From: Apium graveolens
Lineage: Eukaryota > Streptophyta > Magnoliopsida > Apiales > Apiaceae
Direction: 5' to 3'
Length of the DNA stretch: 64,000 nt
NCBI RefSeq assembly: GCF_009905375.1
Contig: NC_133653.1
Span: forward strand, 57,114,673 to 57,178,672
The notes below the pieces were generated by a model that saw only the letters and a list, made by a program, of their open reading frames with translations, made no database searches and had not been told where the DNA came from. Made by a program: the position numbers and the translations under genes. Positions within the stretch are counted from its first letter, which is position 1. Each line of letters begins with the position of its first letter. Of this stretch, positions 1 through 12,312 are shown piece by piece.

Positions 1-2060
1 GAGGCACGGCATTCATGTTAGGAAATTGAGGTTGCACAGACATGGAAGTAGGCATGGCAGATTTGCAATTAACAGACAGATGATTTACACTACCACACTT
101 GACACAGATTTTTCTAGGAGCATATTTATCAGGTGTGTAGTTATTGTGTTTGTTAATCCCTAATTTACCATTCCTATTATTTTTCCTTTTAGTCTCTATT
201 TTTACCTCAATCTTTTCAAGTCTGTCACTTAACTGTTTGACAGTCATGTGACCAACATTAGCCTTTTTCCCTTTCTTAACTTGACTTGACTCTCCTGAAA
301 CAAAGTTCTTGGAAACAGACCCATACTTCTCATTCAACTTAACTAGTTTGGCTTTACTGATGGGTTTGCTCACAGCCGACGAATGATGATTTTCATCAAT
401 CGACGGATAACACTTTTTGTTATCCGACGGATGATCCTCATCATCCGTCGAGTCTACATCTGTTAGCAGACCATCTACCAAATTGGGTTCTAGTTTCTCT
501 TTGTTCTTTTTCCAGGCTTCATCACAGAAGGACTCGATTCCTTGAACTGTGGTGATTTGAGCATGGACATCCCTGGATGTTTTCCATACCTTAATCACCT
601 CTTGTTCACGCTCGAGCTGCTTCTTCAAAATTTCTTCCTTTTTCAATGACTCAGTTAATTCCTCCTTAGCAATCTTACACTCAATTCTTAATTTCTCAAA
701 ATCAATAAATTGAGACTCAAGCACATTATTTCTCTCACTCAAAAACAAATTGTTTTCTTTGATTTTAGCATTTTCTTTAGTAAGAGACTTAAGTGTAACA
801 CGTAAATGATATAACTCTATAGACATGTCATTAATGGCATCATTACACTTAGCTTTAGATAAATGTGCAAGGTTTGTAGTAATTACCTGATTGCTTGAGG
901 AACTTACATCTGTCTCATCAGACTTGGCCATTAGGGCTAGATTGATATAGCTAACATCTTCATCTTCATCCAGACCATCTGCTGCCCAATCATTTTCTTG
1001 TGTAATAAAAGCCCTTTCCTTTTGCTTGAGTAGATCAAAGTATTTTTGCTTATAATCCACAGACTCAAACTTTTTCTTATTGGAATCTAACTTCCTACAC
1101 TCACTGGAAAAATGTCCTGCCAAGCCACATTTTATACATTTGAATTTTGATTTATCCACCATGTTTCTATTTGGCTTGGCTGCTCCAAAGTTCTTCTTGA
1201 ACTTGAGCTTAGAAAATCTCCTGGAAAGAAATGCTAGGTGCTCATCAATGTCCTCCATGTCATCTTGGCTCAATGAATCTTCACTTTCTAATGCAAGCCC
1301 CTTGCCCTTGTTCTCACAGACCCTTGAAGTTGATTCAACAACTTCCATCTTCACTTCCTTCTCCTTTTCCAACTCAGCAACTAGTGCAATGGATCCTCCT
1401 TTCTTCTTTCCTCTCTCTATCCTTTCATCCTGCTCTATTTCAAGGTCATAGGTTTTCAGGATGCCATACAGTCTCTCCAAAGTAAACTCCTTATAATCCT
1501 GTGAGTTTCTTAATGAGACTGTCATTGTTTTCCATTCCTTTGGAAGAGATCTAAGGAATTTCATATTTGAGTCTTTTGTCTGATAGACCCTTCCATGCAA
1601 CTTTAGAGCATTTAGTAGTTTCTGAAACCTTCTAAAGATGTCAGTGAGAGACTCACTTTCTTCATTATGAAAATGCTCATATTGCTGAATCAGGAGTTGC
1701 ATCTTGTTTTCTCTAACTTGCTCAGTGCCATCACAGGTGATCTGTATTGTATCCCAGACTTCCTTGGCAGTTTTGCAGTTGATAATGTTGTCAAACATAT
1801 CTCCATCAACTCCATTAAACAGGATATTCATGGCCTTTTTATCCTTCCTGACTTGTTCAATGTGACCATTCATGGCTTGGCTTGGGAACTAATGGCTCAT
1901 TTCCTATTGCAGCTCTCATTGGAACATGAGGGTCTCTTTTTATGCAGTCCGCATAGGCCTCATCTTGAGAAAGCATGTGAAGATGCATCTTTACCTTCCA
2001 ATGATGGTAATTATCTTTATCCAAAAAAGGGATCTTGACACCAACATCCTTCTTGTTCAT
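1..2060 (-). pseudogene. Copia element 1: gag region (partial, one frameshift)
   Basis: This is the nucleocapsid/gag part of a Ty1/copia retrotransposon on the minus strand, running off the left edge. It starts with ATG at 2060 (MNKKDVGVKIPFLDKDNYHHWK), a typical Copia gag N-terminus with the short conserved NYxxWKxxM stretch. A stop closes that frame at 1857. Reading resumes in another frame from about 1873 and stays open to base 1, so there is one indel near 1860-1875. The downstream part has the UBN2-like gag core, a CCHC knuckle at about 1096-1138 (CIKCGLAGHFSSEC), a long charged, probably coiled region, and a second knuckle at 65-106 (CVKCGSVNHLSVNC). The two widely spaced knuckles and the linker resemble the gag of the Copia element at 33089-46533, so both probably belong to one lineage. 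Protease and pol would lie outside the window. Confidence 0.85.
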
Positions 2061-2107
2061 CTTGTTGTATTGTTTTGATCTTTAAACTCTTTGTAAGTTA
2101 AGAGCTT

Positions 2108-2119
2108 GCTCTGATACCA
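2108..2119 (-). other. Primer-binding site of Copia element 1
   Basis: On the minus strand this reads TGGTATCAGAGC, the complement of the 3' end of initiator methionine tRNA and the standard plant Copia primer site. It lies two bases inside the LTR edge at 2122 and 48 bases upstream of the gag ATG, which fixes the element's orientation as leftward. Confidence 0.85.
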
Positions 2120-2121
2120 AT

Positions 2122-2294
2122 TGTTAGTCCCTTAACAATATGACAAGAATTACACAAGGGGGGTTGAATGAAATTCTTGAAACTTTTTCTTGAAATAAAA
2201 TGTTCTAACTCAAATATAAATATAAGTGTATTGATTAGCACAATGCGGAATAAAACTTAAGTGAATCAAAATACAAGTAATTAAAAACAAGAGT
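2122..2294 (-). repeat. Truncated 5' LTR of Copia element 1
   Basis: On the plus strand the LTR begins TGTTAGTCCCTTAACA directly beside the primer-binding site. On the element's own strand that is the 3' edge of the 5' LTR, ending in TAACA. About 173 bases of LTR-like sequence follow. At about 2290 the text changes to a Gypsy-type 3' region (GTTTGGGGGT). No opposite LTR edge is present, so the LTR is truncated at this junction. Confidence 0.6.
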
Positions 2295-3528
2295 TTGGGG
2301 GTAATGTAAAATAATAAGGAATAAGGTGATGATCCTGATTTCGAGTAGGTATGCCTTATTCCTTACTATTACCTTCACTGAGGACAGTGAAAATTTTAAG
2401 TTTGGGGGTGGTGGTTAAGGAATATATTTCTATGTGTGTCCATATAGTTGCATATTCATGATAATTTAGTTCATATAGTTGCATATTTGTAATGTAGTTT
2501 TTTTTTATTTTATTTTGCATATTTATTTTACATGTTAGTATGTTGCATATAGTTGCATGTGTATTTTATCATGATCCCTTAAGTTTGCTTTTCCAATTGA
2601 TGTGTGATATTGATGCGAGTGTAATTATGTCGTATAGAGGGATGGTGAGTCTTAACGAGTTGATTTGCATGCTAGAAACAATAGAATTTTTCACTAAGTC
2701 TTATAGAGTGCTTGAGTGCTAGATCATGATCATGGTTTGGTTGTTTGTCGAGGGTTAATCATTTGTTTATGACTAGAATGTATAATATTCTCTTAATGGT
2801 AAAATAACATGAATTTTTAAAAATTGGAGAAAAACTTTGGATTTCATTGCTAGTTTTTATGGTTAGGTGTCAAATGGCTAGTACCCGGCTCATATTTTTA
2901 TAAGAGTGGTCTAGGGTTGAGCGAGATGGAGCGAAACACACTCGTTCAGAAATTGTTAAAAAAAAAAAATATGTGATGATGCATAATTGATCACGAGTGG
3001 GCTCTTTAATACTCGAGTTATTAAGTTCTTAGGGAACTTTGTGCCTAGTGACCTAAGGATTTCATAGTCTGGGATCCGCTAACCTAACGCTCGCTACATG
3101 GGTATTATTGCATAAGTCTTATGTGGACCTTACTCATTGCACGATCAAATAAGCATGTTGTGTTTGTTTATGTGTAATCAATAAAAGCATGAATCCTTGT
3201 ATAACTCCAATAAAATTGAAGTGTTGTCAGTCATTTTGAGTTTAGCGTTTATTCTATTTATAACCTTGTGATTGTCTTGATGAGTAATGAGTCATGTTTA
3301 TTGATCTAGTTGTGAGAGTATATATGTTAAGCAATTGCACACACGCACATTTCTAGCTTGTGAGTTGAATTGTGGGATTTGATTGATCTTTGTGCAAATA
3401 ACTATATTTGTTGAGATGTTGCTTATTGGTTGGTTTAGTTATTCATGTAGTTGCATTCATGCATTTTATTTTCTTGTTTTTGAGTCTGTTTATGCTTGAG
3501 GAAAAGTATTGATTCAAGTTTGGGGGTG
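2295..3528 (+). mobile_element. Gypsy element remnant: non-coding 3' internal region and polypurine tract
   Basis: No coding sequence is visible. AGTTTGGGGGT-type purine runs occur at about 2290, 2400 and 3516. The last one, at 3516-3528, directly precedes an LTR start (TGTTAAATGGCA) and is the polypurine tract. Long non-coding 3' regions with this tract are typical of non-chromoviral plant Gypsy elements. The rest of the element (pol and the 5' LTR) is missing to the left, where it abuts the truncated Copia LTR. Confidence 0.6.
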
Positions 3529-4471
3529 TGTTAAATGGCATTTATATCCACTTAGAACGTCCTATAAAAGCTCGAATTGGTGTTTTGTACTCAAGTTATT
3601 TGTGTATTTGATGTGTTTTTGTAGTATTTTGCATTTCAGGGCATAATCGAAGGCATGAATGGATGTTATGCTTGAAGAGTGCTAGGAATGGAGTCTCAGT
3701 CAAATTGCACAAGAAACCAACAGCTGCAAGCAAGAAAAGAAGAAAAAACTCAGTTTTTCCAAAAGCTTAGTGCGCCCGCGCTGTGTTAGCACACGCCCAC
3801 GCTGTAATATCCGGGATATATCGTGTAATTATTTTTGCTTAATATATGTGTTCAGTATCTATTCTGTGAACTAATTGTTAAGTGTTAAATGCGTTTGGAT
3901 CTTTAAAAATATTTTTAATTGAGTATTTTAATTTTTATATGTCCAAAATAAATATAGATAATTGTCATATCTTCCTAATTATTTTTATGTTGATTTATGG
4001 ATTTATAAGGCTCATATGAAATTTATAAAATCTTTTTCCGGGTATTTAAAATCTATTTTATAAAAATGGGAACCAACCGACGTCATCCGTTGTTACGTTT
4101 TTGGAACCCAAAACTCTTCCGAGAACTCCTTCCTAACCTAATTGTAATATTCCGAGCATATTCCATGTTTCGACTTTTTCGATCCGGTGTACGGTTTGTC
4201 CTGCGCGGGTCCCGGCGCAATATTTTCGATACAATATTCATTTCGATAAATCAATAAAACTCATATTTTCGATAAACGGAAACTTTTTATTAAACTATCC
4301 CAATTATCACCTCGTAGTACGTGTAACCAGGCGCTGAGACCAAGACCGCAGTACAAATTGTAATGATCTGGATAACTGTCCCGAAAACCGATACCGTTTG
4401 GATCAGTTTTTACAAATAAACATACCGTTTTATATCCGGAATGATCCAACGAGATACTAATTTTCCGTAAT

Positions 4472-4480
4472 TATAAATAG
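4472..4480 (+). promoter_or_regulatory. TATA-like box of LTR-only element A
   Basis: TATAAATAG sits in the 5' half of the LTR, followed about 65 bases later by a stretch ending in AAACCCTA that is also conserved in the second copy, which has TATAAATAT at about 47280. The position suits an LTR promoter. Confidence 0.4.
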
Positions 4481-5205
4481 TCTTTCCCCGTATTTTATTT
4501 CGTATCAAAATCATTTGCAGACAGTTAATTATATAATTTTCCAGAGAAAAACCCTATATTCATATAATCTTCCAAAAATCAAACAGCAAAACGAAGGTGT
4601 TATTGATCTCTGTTTTCAAAGCTCAAGTACTCAATCCAAAGGTCTTGAGGTGTTCTATCAGATTCTGTGTTCCAAATCACTGTAGAAATCAAGGTTTATT
4701 TTCTGAAAATTATTTATTTTCGAATTAATTTTATTAAAAATATGAATTTTTGTTCGGACGATTGTTTGTATGATTTGATGATTGCATGTTGTAGAGCTTG
4801 TTTTCCTGATGATTTTCGTGTGTCATACGTCTAATTTGAAGTTCAATAACATGTTCAAAATTGAGTTTGATTTTCGAATTTTGAAATTAGGGTTTATAAC
4901 CCGTATGAATGTTTTCAATTGAAATTTGGGGCTTTTTGATTTAGGGGTTATTAGCTGTTGATTTATAGTGGATTATGTTCCTTATGAAATTCGCAATCGA
5001 TTGATATATAGGTCGTTAACAAAGGATGCTTGAATCATAGGGAGTTGTCTTTTTAAGTTTTCGATGTGTCGCCGGAAACCGGCGATGTTCTTGGCCAATT
5101 TCCGGCCAAGTCTGGGGTTATTGATATGTTTTGATTGCATGAATCGATTCCTGGTTGTCTGTAGATGTTATCTGGAGCTTGTGGTGGGGTGAGGATGCCG
5201 GGAAC

Positions 5206-6863
5206 AGAAAGGAATATGTCCTAAGTCCAATCATGTATTAGGATTTAGGAATAACCTTTTATGTAATCTGTTTTGATTTCATTGATATTAATAAAAGACT
5301 TGTTTTGTTTTTATTACGGGCTCTATCTATTTCAGTGTTTAAATAAGATATACCATAGTTTAGAGTAAAGCTTTTTTATGGATTATGATGAGATCATAAT
5401 AGTGAGACCTAAAAGATGATAACTCTAAACTTAAATAGTTCCTGATCATAGGATTACTAACTGGTAATTAATAATCCGCAAAGATCGGTACATACTATGC
5501 TTGCTTCATTATGAAGGATGTCTGTTCTCATAGACATTTGTGTGGTGACACTATAGCTAGTATGTAGGTGCTTATTATAGAATAAGTTCACTGAACATGA
5601 CTCGCACAGCTGAACAACTGATGGAGTTCACTCACGTGTCAGCAGTTATTCACATAGTGATAGTTGGACAAGTATCCTTAGACTTGAGGTCATCATAGTC
5701 ATCTTGTGTACACTGAACTATGCTTTGGTTTAGTTCTTAGTCTCCAGGGACAATTATTAGGGCTCTACTGGGTATAGGAATTTGTACACGAAGATAGTGT
5801 ATGATCAATATAAGATCTACCCCTTCCAGTGAAGGAAGCGAATGTTCAAGGCTGATCCACTTATGCTAGTTCAGGAATCTCTGGCCAGAGTGAATGAAAT
5901 TAGAAAGGAATTTCTAATTTGCATAGAACTAAGCATAGTAAATGGTAAGAAAGTGATTAAATTAGATAGGCTTGACACAAGATCCATGCCTTGTATTTAA
6001 TCTGGACATTGTAGGGTAGAAGGAGTTTATTGTACGGTAACTATTCACTGAATAGGTTCTTGGTATTCTAAGCAGTGAATTCGTATTATCCGGATAGTCG
6101 CGATATGCTGAGAAGTATCCCTCACGATGTAGAATAAATATGATTAATTAATTAATCATATTTAATAAATTAGAGAATTTATATAAATAATGATAAAATA
6201 GTTTTATTATTATTTATTTCTACTACCGGCTTAATATTGAACGTACAGGGTCACACCATAAAAAGAGAATAATTTAATGGTGGAGGAATTAATTAATAAT
6301 GGCTAATAATTATTTATTTATGAAATAAATAATTAATTGGCAAATTTAATAATTGATTAAATGAGATTTAATTGATTATAAATTAATTAAGAAAAGTTCT
6401 TAATATTATTAATTAAAGGATTTAATTTTTGGAAATTAAATCAAGAGAGAGAATTATTTCTAAAGTGTTTAGAAAAAGGATTAATAATTAAAAGGTGTTT
6501 TAATTATTAATGAGAATAATAAATGGGAAAATAATAATAATATTTATGGGAAAATTTCAGCTTAAAATTTTGCCTATAAATATACTATTATAAACCCTAT
6601 TTTTATTCTAACCCCAAAATTTTTTATAAAACCTAATTCTCTCCACCTCCTCCTCCTCCTTAACGTCGTTTTCTTGGTGGATACCGGTGGAGTGCTTCAC
6701 GTTTGAGGAGCAGCTGTTAAGGATCTCCGATCGTTGCTTTTGGATCGCATATTAAAGGTTAGTAATCGATCCCTATGTTTTAATCACGATTTATATGCTT
6801 TTATTTGGATTTTATATGTGTAAAAGTGTTTTACCATGCCTCCGCTGCGATTAAGATCCAACA
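5206..6863 (+). repeat. 5' LTR of Copia element 3
   Basis: It runs from AGAAAGGAATATGTCC to GATCCAACA. The first base of the canonical TG is changed here (AG), while the 3' copy keeps TG. A TATA-like site at 6575-6582 (TATAAATA) precedes a pyrimidine-rich leader. The 3' edge is fixed by the primer-binding site two bases later. Confidence 0.9.
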
Positions 6864-6864
6864 A

Positions 6865-6878
6865 TGGTATTAGAGCCC
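6865..6878 (+). other. Primer-binding site of Copia element 3
   Basis: TGGTATTAGAGCCC matches the initiator methionine tRNA primer site with one C-to-T change from the usual TGGTATCAGAGCCC. It starts two bases after the LTR end. Confidence 0.85.
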
Positions 6879-8697
6879 AGGTTGTATGCACATAGATCTG
6901 TGGTAAAAATTTCAGAATTTTATGTGCTTGTATGAATTAATTATGATTTTTACAAGTTATATCATGGATTAATTTTGTCTGATGAGAAATCGTTTCTCAG
7001 AATAATTTTGAATGTTGACCTGGGTTCTACAAGTGTTGTAGATCGTCTGGATATTTTTTTCATAATTTTATGATGTATAGTTTTTTTATTATGAATTTTT
7101 GAAGTTCTTACAATTAAATTCGTAATTTAATAAGTATAAATATATGTATATATAGTATATATATATATGTTTGTATTGTCTGTGTACGGAGAAAGAAGAC
7201 AGAGCACAGTACGGCGGCACAACAATCGAGGAGAGAAAAAAACAGCGACTGATTGAAAAAGGAGGGAGGACCGCGCCTCGACCACGCGTGCGTGGGGCTC
7301 ACGCGCTAGCGTGCCACGCGCGGCGCGTGGTAGACACGCGCTGATGACGTCAGCATAGGTGTTAGGGCGTGTGGGGCGCGTGAAGCGCGTGGTTGGTTGT
7401 CAGACACGCGCTGTCAGACGCGTGTGCGCGTGGCCGCGCGTGAGGGAACTTGTTTCGGCGCGTGCGGGCGCGTGGCAGCTCAGAATTGGGCGATTTTAGT
7501 GCCGTTGGATTCGTCTTTTCGAGACGCTTCTAATGGTATATTATATGATATTTTATGAAATTGTTTCGAACTGTTTATAGCTAACAGAAGTGTTTTAAAG
7601 CTGTTTTTGATCGTTTGAATTGATTTTAAATGCTTCATGTGATACATAGAGATGTATAATTCTTAGACTAATGTGCTAGATGATATAACATGCCTACCTT
7701 GATGTTTATTCATGTTTATATATGTGATATATGCTTAGTTTATCATGCGATGATAGATTTAGGTGAACTTAAATGAACATAAGGTGTTTGTTAGACAACC
7801 TAGTATAGTGAAATTGTTTCATAACCTTAATAATAATATTATGAATACAATCATGAGATTCTTGTGTTTATGAAACACATAATTGAATATGAATTTTTGA
7901 TATGAGAGAAAGGATGATTCTGTCAACAACAGATTTCTATCTGTAAGAAAGGGTTATTAAGTGACGCCTCTTGACAATGCTCCACCCGATCTGGGAATCA
8001 TCTGATTATTGATTATTGATTTGAAATATTTAATTTAAAAGGAAGAATCTCTTTATAATATGATTATGATTGTAACGTAATATAATCCCTCTAAAATTAA
8101 ATAATATCAAGTAGAAATTGGCCAATGACACAACGGGCTTGTATCGGTCATAGCCTTCCAACATGATAGAAAAGTAGTTCTTATTTTTGAATCATTGTCG
8201 TTTCGTGCTACAGCCGAGGGCTTTGATTTCGAAATAAGAAATACTTGTCTTTTACATAGAGATGTGTACATTGAATAAGAATCTAAAGGTCGTTACGTGC
8301 CACAGCCGTGGGCCTTTGGGGACTGATTCAATTGTACGGAATGTTGGGTTAGACTTGACTTAGAATATTGAGTTTGTCGTGCCACAGTCGTGACTCAATT
8401 ATTCAAGAGGCTAAAGTTTGATTAGGGAATAACATTAGATGTAATTGACAAGAGTTGTCTGCCTATTGAACATTACATGGCGGTTCGTGCTACAGCCGGG
8501 GTTGTGTAATGGAATGTAGGATCCCTATTCCCACTAGCATTATGAATGCTTAATTTTTCACGTAGGGGGTTGAATAAATTAGATAAACTAGTGGGAGCCA
8601 CTTATGAATAAAGACCCGATTCATATAGTGTTTTAAAATAAAATCGAATATTTGCTGAGGGTTGTTATGTGTTTATCATTTACAGATTTACTATATT
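6879..8697 (+). other. Non-coding leader of Copia element 3
   Basis: About 1.8 kb with no supportable gene lie between the primer site and the first ATG. It holds a TA-rich run (about 7136-7168), a GC-rich block full of CGCGTG/CGCGCG words (about 7260-7480), and four spaced copies of a CGTGCYACAGYCG-type motif starting near 8204, 8296, 8378 and 8486. The leader is transcribed in these elements. What these blocks do is unknown to me. Confidence 0.6.
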
Positions 8698-11600
8698 ATG
8701 TCTTCTGCACTATCACTCAGGAGCATACTAGATGCTCACAAGTTGACTGATCCTAATTTAGTTGTATGCTTTCACTGTAACAAGTTAGGGCACTGGAAGA
8801 GAAACTGCAAGGTTTACCTTGCAGAATTGAAGAAGAGGAAGGGTAGTAAGACTACCGCTTCTGATTCAGGCATGTTCATGATCGAAGTTAATATGTCACT
8901 AGGTCAAATTTCTACTTGGGTATTAGATACCACCTGTGGTTCTCATATTTGCAATTCGTTGCGAGGACTAAAGGGAAGTAGGAATCTTGAAAAAGATGAG
9001 GTGATTCTACGTATGGGCAATGGAGCAAGGGTTGCGGCCATAGCTGTAGGATCATTTAGTTTACATATGCCTACGGGCAAGACTATTATTTTGAATAATT
9101 GTTATTACGTTCCCTCTATTGTGAGGAATATTATTTCTATCCCTATGTTGGGTTTGGATGGTTTTTCATTTATTATTAAGAATAATGAATGTTCTATCCT
9201 TAGAGATAATGTTCTTTATGGATGTGGAATTTTAAATAATGGTCTGTATGTATGTGACGTAGAGCATGATTTACTTCAGATTAAACAAACTAATAAAAGA
9301 AAATGAGATGATGAAAATCTGACCTATTTATGGCACTGTAGGCTAGGTCATATTAGTGAAAATAGACTTCGGACATTGCATAAGGAAGGGTTACTAGACC
9401 CCTTTGATTTTGAATCATATCCTACGTGCGAGTCTTGTCTATTGGGTAAAATGACCAAATCTCCATTTAGTGGACATGGAGAGAGGGCTGCAGATTTGCT
9501 AGGATTGGTACACACAGATGTATGTGGACCAATGTCTACGCAGGCCATGGGAGGATTTTCGTACTTCATTACTTTCATAGATGATAGATCTAGATTCGGA
9601 TATGTGTACTTGATGAAACACAAGTCTGAAGCCTTTGAAAAGTTCAAGGAATATAAACATGAAGTGGAGAAACAAACCAAACACAGTATTATAACTCTTC
9701 GATCAGATCGAGGTGGTGATTACTTGAATGGAGAGTTTCTAGATTATCTTAAAGAAAATGGTATAGTCTCCCAGTGGACTCCTCCATATACTCCACAGTT
9801 GAATGGGGTATCTGAAAGGAGAAATCGAACTTTATTAGACATGGTTCGGTCCGTGATGAGCTATGCAAATCTTCCAGTATTCCTATGGGGTTACGCATTG
9901 GAAACCTCAGCATATTTACTGAATAAGGTACCTTTCAAATCTGTTCCTCAAACTCCATATGAGATATGGAAAGAAAGGAAACCGAGTCTTAAACACGTTA
10001 AGATTTGGGGATGTCCAGCTTATGTCAAGAAAGTTGACCCAGATAAGCTGGAATCTCGATCCGTAAAATGTAGTTTTGTGGGATATCCTAAAGAGACTTT
10101 AGGGTATTACTTTTACACCGATCATCGGGTGTTTGTCTCCAGACATGCTACCTTCTTGGAAAAGCAGTTTATCCTTGAAGGAAACAGTGGGAGAAAAATT
10201 GAACTTGATGAAGTTCAAGAAGCACAAACTACTATGGTTCAAGTGGAAATACCTGTTCAGACTGAACAACCTTCTGTGGAACAGCCCATTCTTAGGTCAG
10301 AGAGAGTGTCTCGCCAACCTGAGAGGTATTATGGCCTTGTCATTGAAAATGACAATGAGTTGTCAATCATTGATGAAGACGACCCTAAGACCTATAATGA
10401 GGCTATAAGTAGTGTTGACTCAGAGAAATGGCATAGTGCCATGAAATCCGAAATGGAATCTATGTATACCAACCAAGTATGGACTCTGGTTGAAGCGCCT
10501 GAAGGTGTTAAGCCTATTGGGTGCAAGTGGGTATATAAGAGAAAGATTGGAGCAGATGGCCAGATGGAGACCTATAAGGCTAGGCTAGTGGCAAAAGGAT
10601 TTAATCAAAGACAAGGGATTGACTTTGATGAAACCTATTCGCCTGTAGCCCTGTTAAAATCAATTCGGATTTTGCTTGCGATTGCTGCTTACTACGACTA
10701 TGAAATCTGGCAAATGGACGTGAAAACGGCCTTCCTCAATGGGGAACTTGAGGAGGAAGTGTATATGACACAACCGGAAGGGTTTCTTTCCAAGGGAAAT
10801 GAACACCTAGTGTGTAAGCTGCTGCGAACCATATATGGTTTAAGGCAAGCTTCTCATAGATGGAACACCCGTTTTGATGAGACAATCAAAGAGTTTGATT
10901 TTATCAAAAACATGGATGAACCATGTATCTACAAGAAGGTTAGTGGGAGCGCGGTAACATTTCTTTTATTGTATGTGGATGACATACTTCTTATAGGAAA
11001 TGATATACCGATGCTGCAATCAGTCAAAGTATGGCTATCAAAGAACTTCACCATGAAGGACTTGGGAGAAGCATCCTACATTCTCGGTATGAAGATCTAT
11101 AGAGATAGATCTAGAAGAATGATAGGTCTTACCCAGGGTACATACATCCAGAAAGTGCTTAAAAGGTTTAGCATGGAAAACTCCAAAAGAGGTCTCATAC
11201 CGATGAGTCATAGAGTGTCCCTTTCCGAAAAAATGTCTCCTAAGACACTTGAGGAAAGAGAGCGTATGAGTAAGATTGCTTATGCTTCAGCAATAGGATC
11301 TATCATGTACGTGATGTTGTGTACGAGGCCTGATGTTGCTTATTCAATTAGTGTGACGAGCAGATATCAGTCCAATCCAGGTGAAGACCACTGGAAAGCA
11401 GTGAAAAATATCCTTAAGTACTTACGAAGGACTCAGGACATTTTTCTTGTTTTTGGTGGTGAATCTGAGTTGAAAATAGAGGGTTATACTAACTCTAGTT
11501 TTAAATCAGAGAGTGATAGCAAATCCATGTCAGGGTACGTGTTTACTCTAAACGGTGGTGCGATAAGTTGGAAAAGTTCCAAATAGTCGACAACGGCTGA

Positions 11601-11958
11601 CTCCACAGCGGAAGCGGAATATATAGCTGCAAGTGAGGCTGCAAAAGAAGCTGTTTGGATGAGGAAATATGTTTCTGAGTTGGGAGTTGTTCCTAGCGTC
11701 GAAGAGCCTATTGTGTTGTATTGTGATAACAACGCAGCAATAGCACAAGCCAAGGAACCTAGGTCTCATAAAAATTCCAAACATGTCCTGCGGTGCTTTC
11801 ATCTGATTAGGGAGATTGTTGAAAGAGGAGATGTCAACGTCGAGAGAGTTGACACACATAACAACGTAGCAGACCCCCTCACAAAGCCACTTTCTCAGAG
11901 TCACTTTGATCGTCATAAAGACAAGATGGGTATTAGATACCAGAGTGATTGGCTTTAG
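8698..11958 (+). pseudogene. Copia element 3 polyprotein (gag deleted, two in-frame stops)
   Basis: All parts lie in one frame. ATG at 8698 begins a gag N-terminus (MSSALSLRSILDAHKLT) that jumps straight to the zinc knuckle CFHCNKLGHWKRNC, so the gag core is missing. Protease follows at WVLDTTCGSH, where the normal DTG/DSG triad reads D-T-T. A TGA at 9304-9306 interrupts just before the integrase. The integrase keeps the H-H-C-C finger and its catalytic D, D and E (HTDVCGP, RSDRGGDY, NGVSERRNRT). Reverse transcriptase has MDVKTAFLNG and the YVDD active site. RNase H is cut by TAG at 11584-11586, then continues through [10 protein letters not shown] and YCDNNAA to the stop at 11956-11958. Apart from the two stops and the gag gap the frame is uninterrupted, which fits a fairly recent insertion. 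Confidence 0.9.
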
Positions 11959-11960
11959 TA

Positions 11961-11972
11961 CAAGTGGGAGAT
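11961..11972 (+). other. Polypurine tract of Copia element 3
   Basis: CAAGTGGGAGAT lies between the polyprotein stop and the TGAAAGG start of the 3' LTR. This is the usual plant Copia plus-strand priming site. Confidence 0.75.
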
Positions 11973-12312
11973 TGAAAGGAATATGTCCTAAGTCCAATCA
12001 TGTATTAGGATTTAGGAATAACCTTTTATGTAATCTGTTTTGATTTCATTGATATTAATAAAAGACTTGCTTTGTTTTTATTACGGGCTCTATCTATTTA
12101 AGTGTTTAAATAAGATATACCATAGTTTAGAGTAAAGCTTTTTTATGGATTATGATGAGATCATAATAGTGAGACCTAAAAGATGATAACTCTAAACTTA
12201 AATAGTTCCTGATCATAGGATTACTAACTGGTAATTAATAATCCGCAAAGATCGGTACATACTATGCTTGCTTCATTATGAAGGATGTCTGTTCTCATAG
12301 ACATTTGTGTGG

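Noticed and set aside
1080..1451. Plus-strand ORFs over the Copia 1 gag region (also 1231-1485 and 1667-2038)
   Set aside because: They are antisense shadows of the minus-strand gag frame, which carries the zinc knuckles.
4066..4449. Short ORFs in the left part of LTR-only element A
   Set aside because: No family signature, and the second copy of the element does not keep them open.
7114..7302. 62-residue minus-strand ORF across the TA-rich and GC-rich leader of Copia element 3
   Set aside because: Its composition follows the simple repeat and it sits in the non-coding leader.
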